A stretch of DNA of 64,000 bases from Vombatus ursinus (taxonomy: Eukaryota > Chordata > Mammalia > Diprotodontia > Vombatidae): assembly GCF_900497805.2 (NCBI RefSeq), contig NW_020954610.1, forward strand, positions 24,817,882-24,881,881, in the 5' to 3' direction. The notes below the pieces were generated by a model. That model saw nothing but the letters and a program-made list of their open reading frames with translations. It ran no database searches and was not told where the DNA came from. Of the stretch, positions 10,493 to 21,871 are shown piece after piece (the first letter of the stretch is position 1; each line of letters starts with the position of its first letter). Both the position numbers and the translations under genes were made by a program.

Positions 10493-11330
10493 ACTGCACA
10501 TTTTGGCCAGTTAGAAATGATTAACAGCTGTTAAAATTGACTGATATTATAGTACATAAGCAAATGCATTCAGCCCTTTCAAGGAGTCTAGTGTAAATTT
10601 TACCATGAAGAGCCAATTTAAAAATTTTTAAAGGTAAAAATCAATTTGTGGGGTGTTTGAGAAGGGAAGGGAGTATTTAGTCCATTTCAGTCTGCTAATT
10701 TCTGTTTCGATCTAATGTTTTTGGAAACGAGCTGGAAATACAACACTGAAGCAGATTGGCTTGATTACAACGTGTAATGATCATTGTAAGGACTACGCAG
10801 ATTGAAAACAGTTACCAGGTCCAGTATTGACAATACCAGGATTCCTACCCTGCCTTTTACATTATCAAACAGAAGCACCAGTGAAAAGTTTAAGTGACGT
10901 TATTATACCAAATATATTAAACCTGCCAAAGTGTGTTTCCTATTTCATCATCCCAGTAACCAACTTTTGCTGATGATATGAGGGAAGTCATTTGAAATGC
11001 CAACATTCTGGTCATCAGAGTAGCTGAAACCAGGGAAATCAAGTTCTTAATTCAGGGTTACCCCATGAGTCACCATGGTAGCTGAGAAGAGAAAACAAGA
11101 GGAGCATAGCAGCTTTTTTTAACCCATCTTGTATTTATCCCATCTTAACTTTAAAGGGCAAAAGTTACTTAACAGTAAGAAATTTTTCTTGTGTATTTCA
11201 AGATTTTTAACTTAAGGAGTTAAGTGGGGTAGCACTACATTCAATTTACTATAATAGGACAATCAAGGAATCAGCAGCAGAAGCAACATTGGCATAATTT
11301 TTGAGGGCTTTTGCCTTCTCAAAGTGTATT
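10493..11330. other. Repeat-poor stretch with retained CpGs, candidate conserved non-coding DNA
   Basis: No repeat recognised over about 840 bases. Five CpGs (10,708, 10,728, 10,771, 10,796, 10,898) sit within 190 bases in a window where CpG is otherwise rare. Includes the palindrome AATGATCATT (10,776-10,785) and TGACGTTA (near 10,895), a CRE-like site. No coding frame. Confidence 0.3.
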
Positions 11331-11332
11331 AC

Positions 11333-11446
11333 AGGTGTCTAAAAAATCTCAGTGCAATTTTAAGCATTACTAGTTTTAAACTGTACTGAGATTTTCTTTA
11401 AGCAAGCAATTAATGCTTAAAACTGCACTGAGACTTTTCATCACCT
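11333..11446. mobile_element. Mariner-like MITE hairpin
   Basis: Left arm 'tctcagtgcaattttaagca' and right arm 'taatgcttaaaactgcactg' are inverted copies, starting aggtgtct and ending atcacctt. A third, internal inverted copy (11,373-11,396, 'agttttaaactgtactgaga') gives a doubled hairpin. The motif fits palindromic mariner-derived elements whose ends read '..gtcccaaaagtctcagtgc..'. Confidence 0.6.
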
Positions 11447-11524
11447 TGTTTATCATCATTTTTAAGCCTCACAACAATCTTGTTTTGGCTAAAATAGATA
11501 ATAGATGAATGAATGAATATGCAT

Positions 11525-11985
11525 TATTAAAAAGTTACTTTGGGCCAAATATTGCACTCAGCAATAGGGATGCAAATAAAAAAGGAAAAACAATTTCTAC
11601 CCTCAAGGAGCTTACATTCTAATAGTGAAAGACACACATATAGAAAAATGGTGACAAAGAGGCACTTTAACCAAAAACACATCTTTTCCATGAATAACCT
11701 CAGAGTTTATCATCATGGTTACAGAACTGGAAAGCAGGGAAGGGGAAGGAGTGGCTTAGAAAGTGAAGGACAACAAAGAAACTAGTGAAAATATGGTTGG
11801 AGGGCAGGAAGGAAATCATGGCTGGGGTCTGCCAGAAATTGTGGGCCAGGTGAGGCATTCAACAGTCAGGATAGCAGGGTCCCAGGCAGAAGTTCAGGAG
11901 ATAAAAGGGTTAAAAATTCCAGAGGCCAAGACGGGTATAAGAAGATATTGGAAAAGAGGGTGATTATTATGTCCATTTTACACAG
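11525..11985 (-). repeat. L2-type 3' end and unclassified continuation
   Basis: 11,545-11,660 reads as reverse-complement L2 3' end (ctcaaggagcttacattcta). From about 11,670 to 11,955 the sequence is not standard L2; two short plus-strand frames there (81 and 66 codons) show no recognisable protein. Confidence 0.5.
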
Positions 11986-12665
11986 CTGTTAAATATATCT
12001 TCTTATAGGGAACATCTGACAATGTCACCCTACTATTCAATAAATTCCAGTGGTTCCCTACTGCCTCCAGGCTCAAATACATAATCCTCTGTTTGTCTTT
12101 TAAATACTTTCATAACCTGGTCCCTACCTACTTTTCTAGTCTTCTTACACCTTACTCCTCCCTTTTCTGACCCCTCATTGTACTGGATTCCAATGGGATC
12201 AAGTGATACTTATTTCCTTTTTGTTCCTCAAATATGAAACCTCATCTCCTAATTCCATTCATTTCAACTGATGGTCCCCTATGCCTGCATCTCTTTCCCT
12301 CTTCATCTCTGCATCCTGGCTTCTTTCAAATTTCATCTAAAGTCCCACCTTATGCACAAAACCTTTCCCCATACTCCTTAATCTTAGTGCCTTCCCTCTA
12401 AGTTTTTCCCCTATTTATCCTGTTATATATTTGTACATAATTATTTTCATGTTGTCTCCCCTATTATCTGAGCCTCATGAGGACAGGAACTTACATTGTA
12501 TAGCCAGCATTTAATACAGTGCCTGGCATAGTGTTAATTGACTAAAGATCAGAAAACTTAAATCTCTTGCTAGTGGTCACACAGCTAGTAAGCATCAAGG
12601 CAAGATAGAAATTCAGGTCTTTTTTATTTCAAAATCTGCAATGTATCTAGCCACACTGCCTCCCA
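11960..12665 (-). repeat. MIR SINE split by a plus-strand L2
   Basis: The MIR core begins at 11,960 (attattatgtccattttaca) and resumes at 12,550 (tagtggtcacacagctagta ... attcaggtctt). The interruption is the L2 listed next. Confidence 0.5.
11998..12548 (+). mobile_element. L2 LINE 3' portion
   Basis: Plus-strand L2: 'ttcaataaattccagtggtt', 'aatcctctgtttgtctttta', 'cttagtgccttccctctaag' and the end 'cagtgcctggcatagtg'. Covers the end of ORF2 and the 3' UTR. Confidence 0.85.
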
Positions 12666-12669
12666 TGGG

Positions 12670-13476
12670 TGATTGGGACCTATGGAAGTGGAGAGAAGGT
12701 ACTCAGAAAATGGATATAATTGTATTACTCAACCTGGAAAACTTTTCTATATTCTGTATCTTCTTTGCACTATCTTAATAATATTTAATATATCTGATAT
12801 CTTTAAAAATTGACTAACATGCTTTTATCTCTATTGTGTGAAAATCATCCTAGAAATTGTGTCCTCAAGCACAGTCTCTTAACTCCAATTCCTTGTATTT
12901 TCAGAGACTTACTGAGAAAATTTGGTAGTTATAAAATGGTATATCTTCTAGAGAGAAGAGAGAGGGTACAGGAAAATGGGAGCTGAAAAATGACTATTGA
13001 CAATATCCCTTTATTTTTACAAGCTGATTTTTAATTGGGTAAAGAACTAAAATTCAGGATTGGGGTTTTAATATCCAGGGGTTTGGGCCTCCACACTCTG
13101 CAGCATATTCATGCCAAGGATCATAGAACCATGAAGCTTACCATACAACTGAAGATGATCCAGTTAGGAGAAGAGTAATCAGTTTGGATAATGTAATAGA
13201 TGCTATCCCTAAACAACTAATTAAGCTTTATTAAAAAAAAAAAAACTTACCATGTGAAAAATAAGATCTAAACCAATATAAGACCCATAAAATGTAATGA
13301 GAATTTTGTTAATATAAAATAAAACTGTAGGATTTGAAAAACAAGAATTCAATGTTACCTTAAGGCAATTGTTCACCCACAACAATCTTAGATTATCTGA
13401 CTTACATCTAGAATTGAAAAAAAAAAAACCAGAGTCAACAGTATATGTGGGTAAAAGCAATAATCAGGTCTAAAAG
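12670..13476. other. No gene or recognised repeat
   Basis: About 800 AT-rich bases with two A homopolymers near 13,230 and 13,420. Nothing recognised. Confidence 0.4.
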
Positions 13477-13483
13477 GGACTTC

Positions 13484-13672
13484 AGGGAATGTTAACCATG
13501 GGTCATTGACTTTAAGTTGTTTTGTTTTTTGCATTTTGATTATCATATTTCAATATAATTTATTTCCTTAGTAATCCAATGTATTTAAAAACAATATTCT
13601 GAGAAATGGTCCATAAATTTCACCGAATTGTCAAAGGACTCCATGACACACACAAAGAAGTTAAGAACCCCT
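13484..13672. mobile_element. hAT-type nonautonomous DNA transposon
   Basis: Same family as 2.8/4.2 kb: left end 'atgttaaccatgggtcattg', right end 'gaagttaagaacccctgaat', interior 'aaaacaatattctgagaaat'. Confidence 0.65.
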
Positions 13673-13679
13673 GAATTCA

Positions 13680-14750
13680 GTGAAAGCAGAGAGTCTGTCC
13701 CCATATCCTAAGAAGGAGGGATCCTTCATTAATCAATCCTAACTTTTAGGGAGGATTTTTTTTTAATGGAATAAATGATAAAGAAGTGAGGAACACATTC
13801 CTCAACATGCTGTGGCTTTGTTTCCAAATGACCCAGCTTTAATTTCTCTTGAGGAATTAACCTAGAATATGGAGGTTCTTTCTCTTTATTCAATAAGTGC
13901 TTTAGCCTTTATTTGGATAATCAAGCCCCTCCAAAATCCAACTCTAACATACCTTCCCAATTTTATTTCACACATTCTTCTTTGTACGTTAATTAAGTAC
14001 GTATGATACTTTTGACATGGAAACTAATTAGTTTGTATGTAAATAGTTCCTGAGCAACATTAGATGGTTGCATTGACATTTAATGTAATTTTTATCAAAA
14101 GGTTTAATGATAAAAAGAATTCATTTCCAGACACCACCACATCTGCTAACATCTTAGCATTAGTAGCAAAAAGGCAAAAGCAGACAGATGTGACTAGAAA
14201 TATGAGAAGTGATACATGTAGGAGTAAGAGGAGGCCACGGTTTAAGATATGTCCAAGTATAATAGTCAAGACCTAGACAAGGAAATAAAGAGTTAAGGTT
14301 GTAAAGGCCAGAGGCCAAGAAACATTTCATTACCAGATTTTAGGGACAGACGAGCCTCAAATTCTGTAGAGCCACCACCAAAACCAGTGAAAAATCATAG
14401 TATGAAATAGGTAAGCAGTACAGGAATTCAAGAAGCTAAAAAGAGAACTCAGACAATGCTCAAAAGTCAGAGTCATGAAAAAATTCATTTTGTAAGAAAA
14501 GAATTGATTTTTAGTATGCAGATGATGATATATGAAAAAAAACTTGGTGGGCTATCTGGATATTTTTATCTGGAAAAAATTCTGGAACTCTTTTTTTATA
14601 ATTAAATATTTTATTACAAACAACATTAAACATCAATATTGTATAAACACCTAAACTCAATCTTACATTCATAGAACAAGTTAACTTATGACACAGGGCA
14701 TACTTTCTCTTAAACTGTAGGAAACTTCTTTGAAACATCATTTATTTTAA
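13680..14750. other. No gene or recognised repeat
   Basis: About 1 kb. Opposing 69-70 codon frames at 14,060-14,276 overlap and have no recognisable features. A TACGTTAATTAAGTACGTA near-palindrome lies at 13,984-14,002. Confidence 0.4.
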
Positions 14751-14751
14751 A

Positions 14752-15090
14752 AATAATCATGTTCACAGAATAGTAGGAGTGGAAGGGATATCATGAGCCA
14801 CGTAGCTAATTCCTGACTCATAGAGCTGTCTATAATATCCCCAAGAAGTGACCATCCAGCTTCCACTTATAATCCTACAGTGAAGAGAACTCAATACTTT
14901 CTAAGGCAGCTGATTATACTTTTGATCAGCTCTAATTGTTATTTTCCCTTATTTGAAGCTGAAATCTATTTTCCTATCAGTCTTAAAATATCACCTGTAT
15001 GTTCCAAATGTCTTTTGAACCCTGGCCACCTCCTAAGACTTAGCACACTATTTCCAACTGCAACTGGAGTATCTCCAGATTAATAATCCT
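14752..15090 (-). repeat. L3/CR1 3' UTR fragment
   Basis: Reverse-complement L3/CR1 3' end: 'acagaatagtaggagtggaa', 'gaccatccagcttccactta', 'gtatgttccaaatgtctttt'. Diverged. Confidence 0.65.
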
Positions 15091-15106
15091 CTAGTACCTC
15101 AAATAT

Positions 15107-15352
15107 AGGGGCAGCTAGGTGGTTCAGTGGATAGGGTGCTGAGCCTGGAAGTCAGGAAGACTAATCTTCCTGACTTCAAATCTGGCCTCAGAAACTCATT
15201 AGCACTGTGACCCTGGGCAAATCACTCAACCTTGTTTGCTTCAGTTTCCTCATCTGTAAAATGAGCTGGAGAAGGAAATGGCAAATCACTCCATCTTTGC
15301 CAATAACACCCCAAATAGGGTCACAAAGAGTTGAACTCAACCGAACAACACA
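15107..15352 (+). repeat. Mar1-type CORE-SINE
   Basis: Full-length from 'gggcagctaggtggttcagt' to 'aaagagttgaactcaaccga'. Flanks acctcaaata (15,096-15,105) and acttcaaatt (15,358-15,367) look like a slightly diverged target duplication. Confidence 0.9.
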
Positions 15353-15925
15353 GCAATACTTCAAATTTAATATGTCCAAAACCATACTCATCACATTTTC
15401 AACAAATTAACTTCTTTTTATTGTAATCTTTATTTCCATTTATGGCACCAATGTTCTCACAACTTATTTCCAAGATTTCAGTCATCTTTCTCTGCCCCAT
15501 CTACCAAGCCAAATAATTACAATTGTTAATTATCCTTTCAAAATGTGTCTCAGATTCATTTCTTATTTTCTATATGATATCCCATCTTCTGCCTTCATAG
15601 CTTTGCACGGATTCTTCCCATGTGCAATGTTCCCTCTCCTCACCTTTACCTCTTCAGATGCCTCACTCTCTTCAAGTATCAGTTCAAATTTTGCTTATTA
15701 CTGCAGGTCTTTTCTGTTGTCCCAATTGTTATTGCTCCGCTACCCCCATTACTTTGAGTTTATTTTTATAGTTTTTGTATTGTCTTACTTGTATAGAGGA
15801 TATTTCCGTGCAGTAGAATGTAAGCTGCTTGAGGCTAGGACCTTTTTCATTTTTTTTGCCTTTAATTCCTCAGTGCATCACACAGTGCCTGACGTTTGTA
15901 GGTAGGTGCTTGTCAAATTTCAGCT
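15353..15925 (+). mobile_element. L2 LINE 3' portion
   Basis: ORF2 end ('taatatgtccaaaaccatac', the 'MSKT' segment) to 3' UTR ('gaatgtaagctgcttgaggc', 'cacacagtgcctgacg'). Confidence 0.8.
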
Positions 15926-15990
15926 GTTCTCTAAAGTCCCACCTCATACCCCATCAGATTGGCAAAGCTAAAAGTAACTATAGATTCTCC
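15926..15990 (+). repeat. Short L1 ORF2 fragment
   Basis: 'gtcccacctcataccccatc' then 'agattggcaaagctaaaa' matches the L1 ORF2 stretch encoding the segment after 'MRYH'. Too short for more. Confidence 0.4.
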
Positions 15991-16181
15991 AGTCTCTCTT
16001 GTTTTTTCTTTGTATTCTCCACCTCCTTTCTCTGGGGGAGGTGCCCTAGTCTATTCAGATTGCCTCACCTACCTTCTAAGAGCCTACCTAGTAGGAGAGA
16101 TTAAGTATATACACAAATATTATATAAGTATAGGGACTAACTATAACATGTGTGTTACAAGATGCTATAAGAATTTATAGT

Positions 16182-16328
16182 ATCATAAGATTGAGAGAAA
16201 GAAAGGACCAAAGGTAATCTAGTCCAATGTCCTCGTTTTCAGAGAAGGAAACAGAACCAAAGAATTTAAGTGACAGGTAGTAAATATCAAATCTGTGATT
16301 TGAGCTCAGATTCTCTAATTCCAAATTC
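16182..16328. repeat. MIR3-type SINE
   Basis: 'ggtaatctagtccaatgtcc', 'cagagaaggaaacagaacc' and 'gatttgagctcagattctct' follow the MIR3 consensus order (L3-like start, core, tRNA-like head reversed). Confidence 0.6.
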
Positions 16329-16334
16329 AGAGGA

Positions 16335-16625
16335 AAAGATCATTTCCAGTTGGGGTTTTTATAAAAGATTCCTCAGAAGAGCTGACTTTAGAACTGAAAC
16401 TCTAAACTCTGGGATTTCCATAGGTGGAGATTGGGTTGAGGAAAGGAATTCTTGGCAAAAAGAATAGAATAAATGCAGATGTAAGGAGAGTATAAGACTT
16501 GTTCAGAAAACAATAATTTATTTGGTTAGAGCATAGGGATTGTCTAGGAGGAAGTTGGAGATACTGCTGGAAAAGTGGGTTGGAGTCATACTATGGAAGA
16601 CCTTTAATGCCAGGCAAGTTAAGCC
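16335..16625 (-). repeat. L2 fragment
   Basis: Diverged reverse-complement L2: 'ggattgtctaggaggaagtt' and 'gaagacctttaatgccaggc'. Confidence 0.5.
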
Positions 16626-16689
16626 TAGTATTAAGCCTATACCATTAAGCCAAGTAAATTGTACCAACCCTATGTGTGTCCTTACTAAT

Positions 16690-18985
16690 GACTATTCTCA
16701 ACATTCCAGTGATTCTGACTACTCAGTGTTCATTATACAAATTCCATTCTCCATCCCCCATTTCCTACTCCTTTATCCTCATTCCCTTCAACACAATCCT
16801 CACAAAGTTCTACTTAGAGGCTACAGATCATGGAGGCTGAGTTGAAGTATTACTTTCTCCCCAATGTCACTTAGACTGTCACTCAGTTAACATACCTTCA
16901 CTCAGGAATGTCTCCTCCTTTGAGGTTCATTTAATCTATCCAGGCTGTCCCAAAAGTCTTGAGATTTTCAGAATATCCTGGATTTATCACCCAATCAGGA
17001 TTCTGGCAGCTGTTTGCTACTGACCTCCAAGAAACTCTTCTCTCTTTCTCAACTAATTCATTGCCTTGCTCACAATCTATCTCTCCTCCCCAACTCTTGC
17101 CCTCATACTTTTCAATTTCAACATACATTTTGTTGAAACATCCTAACCTCACAGTTTCTCCATTTACTCATTCCCCACAACCTCTTCTTCTACTCCACCT
17201 CAGCCACAATGGTCATATTTGATGGTCATTTGATCTTATATGCAGAAGTATTCCACTTCCATGTTCATAAAAATCCTATATCTGATATGCCATATCCTGT
17301 ATCTGATAATATCTGTGGATATTAGAGACATAATAATTGAATTCCACCTTTCCCTCTGCTTTGCAACCTTTTACCTGGTTTGGCTTGGCTTTATTTTTCT
17401 CACTGACTTCAAATCCCTCCACCCTTCAGTTCTTTGCCAGGTCCTACCCTGCAGACTACACTCTCCTCCCTTCCCCACCTTTGTGAACCAGTTCAGCTCT
17501 ACAAATTCTTCCATCTCCTTATCTGAACCCCAATCTTCAACTGCCAAGCTTCAAACTGGGGTAATTCCTTCAATCTGCTGCTTTTGCTCCTATTCATATG
17601 CTGCTGAATGAAGGTGAAGAAAATAATGGCACTGTGTTGACCATATCCACTACATATTTATGTTAAATAATCTTAACTGGGACCTTAACTGAGGCAATTA
17701 AAACAATTCTTTCATACCTGCTTAATTGATTCACAGTCCCTCTCACCACTACAGCTTTTCCAAATTTTCATCTGTCCCCAAACCTTTCATGAATTTCTCT
17801 CCCCCCACTTTCTCAATTGAATGTCTTGCCTCATATTTCACCAAAAACTTGTATACATTCTCTAAGAGCTCCCTCTTCTTCCCTCCAAATCATCTCACAT
17901 CACTCAGATGTTTCCACCATTATCACATCCCTCATCCATCTCACATGAAAAGGTCACCCTTCTCATGGCCAAAGTGGGCTCCTCTATATGCAGTAGTGAT
18001 TCCCTTCCATGCTCTCTTTTCCAGCAGATTTTCCCCTTTATCATGCCCCCTCTCATTAATCATTAATTTGTTACATTCTCTTCACTGCTTTGCTACTGTT
18101 TTCAAGCATGCCTACTCCCCCACTCTCAAAAGATCCTCACTTGATCTATCAGTCCCCACTACCTATTGTCCTATATCTTTGCTCCCTTTCATGGCTAAAT
18201 TCCTGAGGACTTCTACAATCATTGCTTCTACTTTCTCTCTCACTCTCTTCTTAACTCTTTGCAGTCTGGTATCCCTTTTCATTATTCAACTAAAACTACT
18301 CCTTCCAAAGTTAATAATGACATCTTAATTACTATATCTAATGGCCTTTTCTCAATCCTTCTTAGTCTCTCTGCAAACTTTGACACTATTGATCATTCTC
18401 TTCTTTCCAGGATTTCATGATATTTCTCTCTTATTTCTCCCCCTTTCTGTCTGATCACTCCCTTTTAGTCTCCCTTGCTGGGTCCTAATCTTATTTGTAC
18501 CTATTAATCTTCAGTAAGGCCCCCCCACCCCCACTCTGTCCTCAGCCTTCTCTTCTCCCTCTATACTATTTCACTTGGTGATTTCATCAGCTTCCTTGAA
18601 TTCCATTATTATGTCTCTACAAAGGATTCTCAAAACTCATTATCCAGCCCTAACCTCTCTCCTGACCTACATTCTTATATCTCCAACTGCCTTCAACTTC
18701 TCTAACTAGATGTCCTATAGAACTCAAAATGTCTAAAACTGAATTTATTCTCTTGCCTTCAAATTTCTCCCTCTTCCTAACTTGTTTATTAGAGTTGAAT
18801 GCAACACAATCTTCTCTGTCACCCAGGCTCCTAATCGAGGTACCCTCTTCTTTCCTTTGACTCTGCCACCAACCAATTGCAGGCCCTTATCACCTCACAT
18901 CTAGGCAATTGCAATAGTCTGCTGCTATGTCTCTCTGGTTCAAGCCTATCATCATTCCATCTTTCATTCAGATATCAAAGTGATA
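16690..18985 (+). mobile_element. L2 LINE, long ORF2 fragment (endonuclease and reverse transcriptase)
   Basis: About 2.3 kb of L2 ORF2 in order. The endonuclease end is at about 16,950-17,290 ('LLHLSHNGHI' then 'KYSTSMFIK', matching the L2 'STSATHKDGHTLDLI..YKCST' segment). Linker follows to about 17,620, then reverse transcriptase from 17,720 ('SLSANFDTIDHSLLS' at about 18,370, the L2 'SAAFDTVDHSLL'). The C-terminal 'KMSKTEFILLPSNF' lies near 18,725. The 200-codon open frame at 17,726-18,328 is a surviving piece of it. Frameshifts and stops are many; not active. Confidence 0.88.
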
Positions 18986-18987
18986 AT

Positions 18988-20215
18988 AATAATAGCTATC
19001 ATTTACATAGCACTTTAAGATTTATTTTATTTTCTATATTTTATATTTAATTTATGGAATAAAACAAGTATTTCCATAACATAGTATAATAAAAAAGATG
19101 ATTGCACATGAAATGTCAGCTGTACTATGTACAACTTGCTATTCCTTTTAAATATACAATAAAGTTATTGTGTAATTTTTTTCCTTATTTTTCTTCCCTC
19201 CTCCTCCCCCCCATACCCCACCTTAGAGATATCACCATTATATGCAAATAATTATATATGTAAAATTATTCTATACATACTTCTACTTCTTAGTTCTTTC
19301 TCTGGATGCAGATAGCATTTTTCTTCCTATGTCTTTTATAGTTAATTTGGGTATTTATAATAGTCAAAATAACTTATTCACTCAAAACAATATTGCTGTT
19401 GCTATATACAATATTCTCTTGGTTCTGTTCATTTCACTCTTCTATTATTTTGTGCAAGTCTTTTGATGTTTTTCTAAGATGATTGAGCTCATCATTTCCT
19501 GATACTGAGCATAGTAGCATTCCATCACAATCATATATCACAACTTGTTCAACCATTCTGCAGTTGATGGGCATCCCTGAAATTTCCAGTTCTTTGCCAC
19601 CACAAAGAGAGCTGCTATAAACATTTTAGAACATATAGGTTCTTTTTCTTTTTCCCTAATCATCTTTAGAAATAGACCTAGTAGTGGTATACCCCTAGTA
19701 GGGTATAGACAGTTTGGGCATAATTCCAGATTGCTCTCCAAAATGATTGGATCAGTTCACAATTCCACCAATAATGAACTAGTGTCCAATTTTTCCACAT
19801 CCCTTCCAACATTTGTCATTTTCCCCTTCAGTCATTTTAGTAAGGTCTATGCTCAGTTTCTGCCATACTGCTTTCCAGTTTTCCCAACAATTTTTACCAA
19901 ATAATGAATTCTTATCATAAAATCTTAAGTCTTTATACTTGTCCAATACAAGATTATTATGTTTATTTGCTGCTATGAATTGTATGTCACTCTATTCCCT
20001 TGATCTACCTTTCTATATAAGATTTACAAAGCAATTTACAAATATTACCTTATTTGATCCTCACAACCACCCCAGGAGTTTGATTATTATCCCCATTTTA
20101 CAGATGAGAAAACTGATGCTTACAGAAGCTAAGTCACTTGCCTTTGGTCACATAGCTAGTAAATGACTGAGGTCATATTTGAACTTAAGTCTTCTTCTTG
20201 ACTCCAGATCCAGCT
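18988..20215 (-). repeat. THER/MIR SINE split by L1
   Basis: Left part 18,988-19,024 (taatagctatcatttacata), right part 20,018-20,215 (acaaatattaccttatttga ... catagctagtaaatgactga). The cut point is marked by the L1 target duplication. Confidence 0.88.
19025..20017 (-). mobile_element. 5'-truncated L1 with 9-bp target duplication
   Basis: The minus frame 19,538-19,741 reads 'MFIAALFVVAKNWKFQGCPS', the conserved L1 ORF2 C-terminal segment. 3' UTR is at the left. Target duplication TAAGATTTA at 19,016-19,024 and 20,018-20,026. ORF2 is broken by stops and truncated at its 5' side. Confidence 0.92.
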
Positions 20216-20665
20216 TCCCAAAGTTCAGGTTTAACCATCTTACCCATCCCCACACCCAGTTCAATAAACTCCATTGGCTCCCTGTGGAAAAAGAGACTCA
20301 TCTCCACCCAGACCACACCTGCCCCTGGGCAATCTAGGGAAAGAGATCCCTTTCCACCAAGACCACTTATATTGGTAGTTGAACAATGGGCCAGAATTCA
20401 CCTAGATTAGATTCTCTTTACCCTTTAATCAGAAATAAACTCTTCAGGTTGGGTGGGGTCCCACCCAAGATTGAGGAGAATATTAACTGAATCTCATCTT
20501 TAGCTCTGTCCTTCAGAGGCTGCTTGACATAGTCCTTAAATGAGGAAACAGAAAAGGAAAAAAACTTGTACATCCCCCCCCATTAGTAATTTGTTATTAA
20601 TAATAATTTCTCTCACTCAGTCTGGCACAGTATAGGTACTTAATAATTGCTCATTATTGACATGG
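20205..20665 (+). repeat. L2 fragment with a foreign middle
   Basis: 20,205-20,285 is L2 ORF2 end ('ttcaataaactccattggct') and 20,612-20,665 L2 3' end ('ctggcacagtataggtactt'). The roughly 320 bases between are not L2; an AATAAACTCTTCAGG in it suggests an LTR piece, unproven. Confidence 0.5.
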
Positions 20666-20980
20666 ATTGACTTGACATAACTCTTGTGTTCATTGGTGCC
20701 TGGGGTTTGCTTAACCTAGACTGATAAAAGGTGCAAGTATCCTTTATTTTTATCCTAAGTATAAAACAGAATAGTAATTCAGTAACTATTCAGATCAGTC
20801 TCTAGTTCTAACAGAGCTGACTAGCTCCTGAGGAGACCTCAAATCTTCTGTGGCTGTGGCACATCCCAGAATGAGGACAAAATGGAGAGACCAAGTTAGT
20901 TTTGTCATGAAATAGCATAAGTCCTTATCAAATTTTTTGTTTCAACAACAAAAAATATATAATTAGGTAAAATCTTGGTG
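20666..20980. other. No gene or recognised repeat
   Basis: About 300 bases, nothing recognised. Confidence 0.4.
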
Positions 20981-20985
20981 AGTAT

Positions 20986-21516
20986 TGATGGGGTTGAGAT
21001 CTAGACCCCAGAAAGAAAAAACCCTGGACTTTCCCACTTGACCAAATCTCTGGCATTTGCCTGAGGCTATAATCCCATCAACTGGCCTTTCATTGTGGCT
21101 ACACCCAATCTCCCAATTCTGTTACCTTTAACCTAGCCTGGCCTTCCTTAGTTTTTACCTCCCTATGTATGCCCCCTGGCCATTTCCCACCCTTAATCCT
21201 AGCTAGGCTCCATTCTCCCTTGGCAATGAGGTCCAGGTCCCAGGAGTTCTGTTCACCCCAGCTTACTGGCCACTCCTAGGTCCTTCCCACAGTCTTGTAT
21301 TTAAGGTCCACCTTATCTCCATTAAGATGCTTAGATTCTTAGAATCTAGCCAATAGCTTACTAATGTTCAGACTCCTTAAGAGTCTGCCCAATATGAAGG
21401 ATGTTCTAATAAACCTTATCTTTGGTTGAAAGAAGGCTTGGGTCAAATTCTTTCAGGCAGGACCCGCGTGTTGTGATTTTGGGGTCCCAGCACCCCTGAA
21501 CTCCTAAGCCACATCA
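20986..21516 (+). mobile_element. Solo LTR of an endogenous retrovirus (fossil)
   Basis: 531 bases beginning TGATGGGG and ending CATCA, with AGTAT directly repeated on both sides (20,981-20,985 and 21,517-21,521). A TATA-like 'gtatttaagg' lies near 21,297 and a polyadenylation signal AATAAA near 21,408. No internal retroviral region adjoins it. The 3' end text is shared with the LTR at 22,561-23,069. Probably a class I family; no name assigned. Confidence 0.8.
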
Positions 21517-21871
21517 AGTATGAGTTATATTTCTCTTCCTTAAGTCCTGAAAGTGGTTGCCACAGTAGGCACTGCATGTAAAACATCCTGGTATACGCTA
21601 CAGTGCTTGTCCTGGTACCTAAAACCATAATAGGAGACAAACAAATAGTCATTAAATTTATGAGGCCAACTTATTGAATGCCTACTTTGCTGATCATTAA
21701 ACACCTGTTTGCCAAACTATCCTTCTTCCTTCATTGGCTGTAGCATAATTGAAGTTCTTGCTCAGTGGCTATTTGGTCTTTATATATGTTTAAATTACTG
21801 TTGTCTTAGATTCTAAGACAAAGTCATTCATTGTAGCTTGTAAGACTGTGTGAGTTGATACACACCTGAAA
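21517..21871. other. No gene or recognised repeat
   Basis: About 350 bases between the LTR and the next L2. Nothing recognised. Confidence 0.4.

Noticed and set aside
13984-14002. TACGTTAATTAAGTACGTA near-palindrome
   Set aside because: Single short site with no duplicate or context; chance is likely in AT-rich DNA.
17726-18328. Longest open frame in the window (200 codons)
   Set aside because: It is a fragment of L2 ORF2 on the L2 strand; upstream and downstream parts lie in other frames. Not a host gene.
20286-20611. Possible additional LTR inside an L2
   Set aside because: Only an AATAAA and base composition support it; no ends or duplication found, so not listed as an element of its own.
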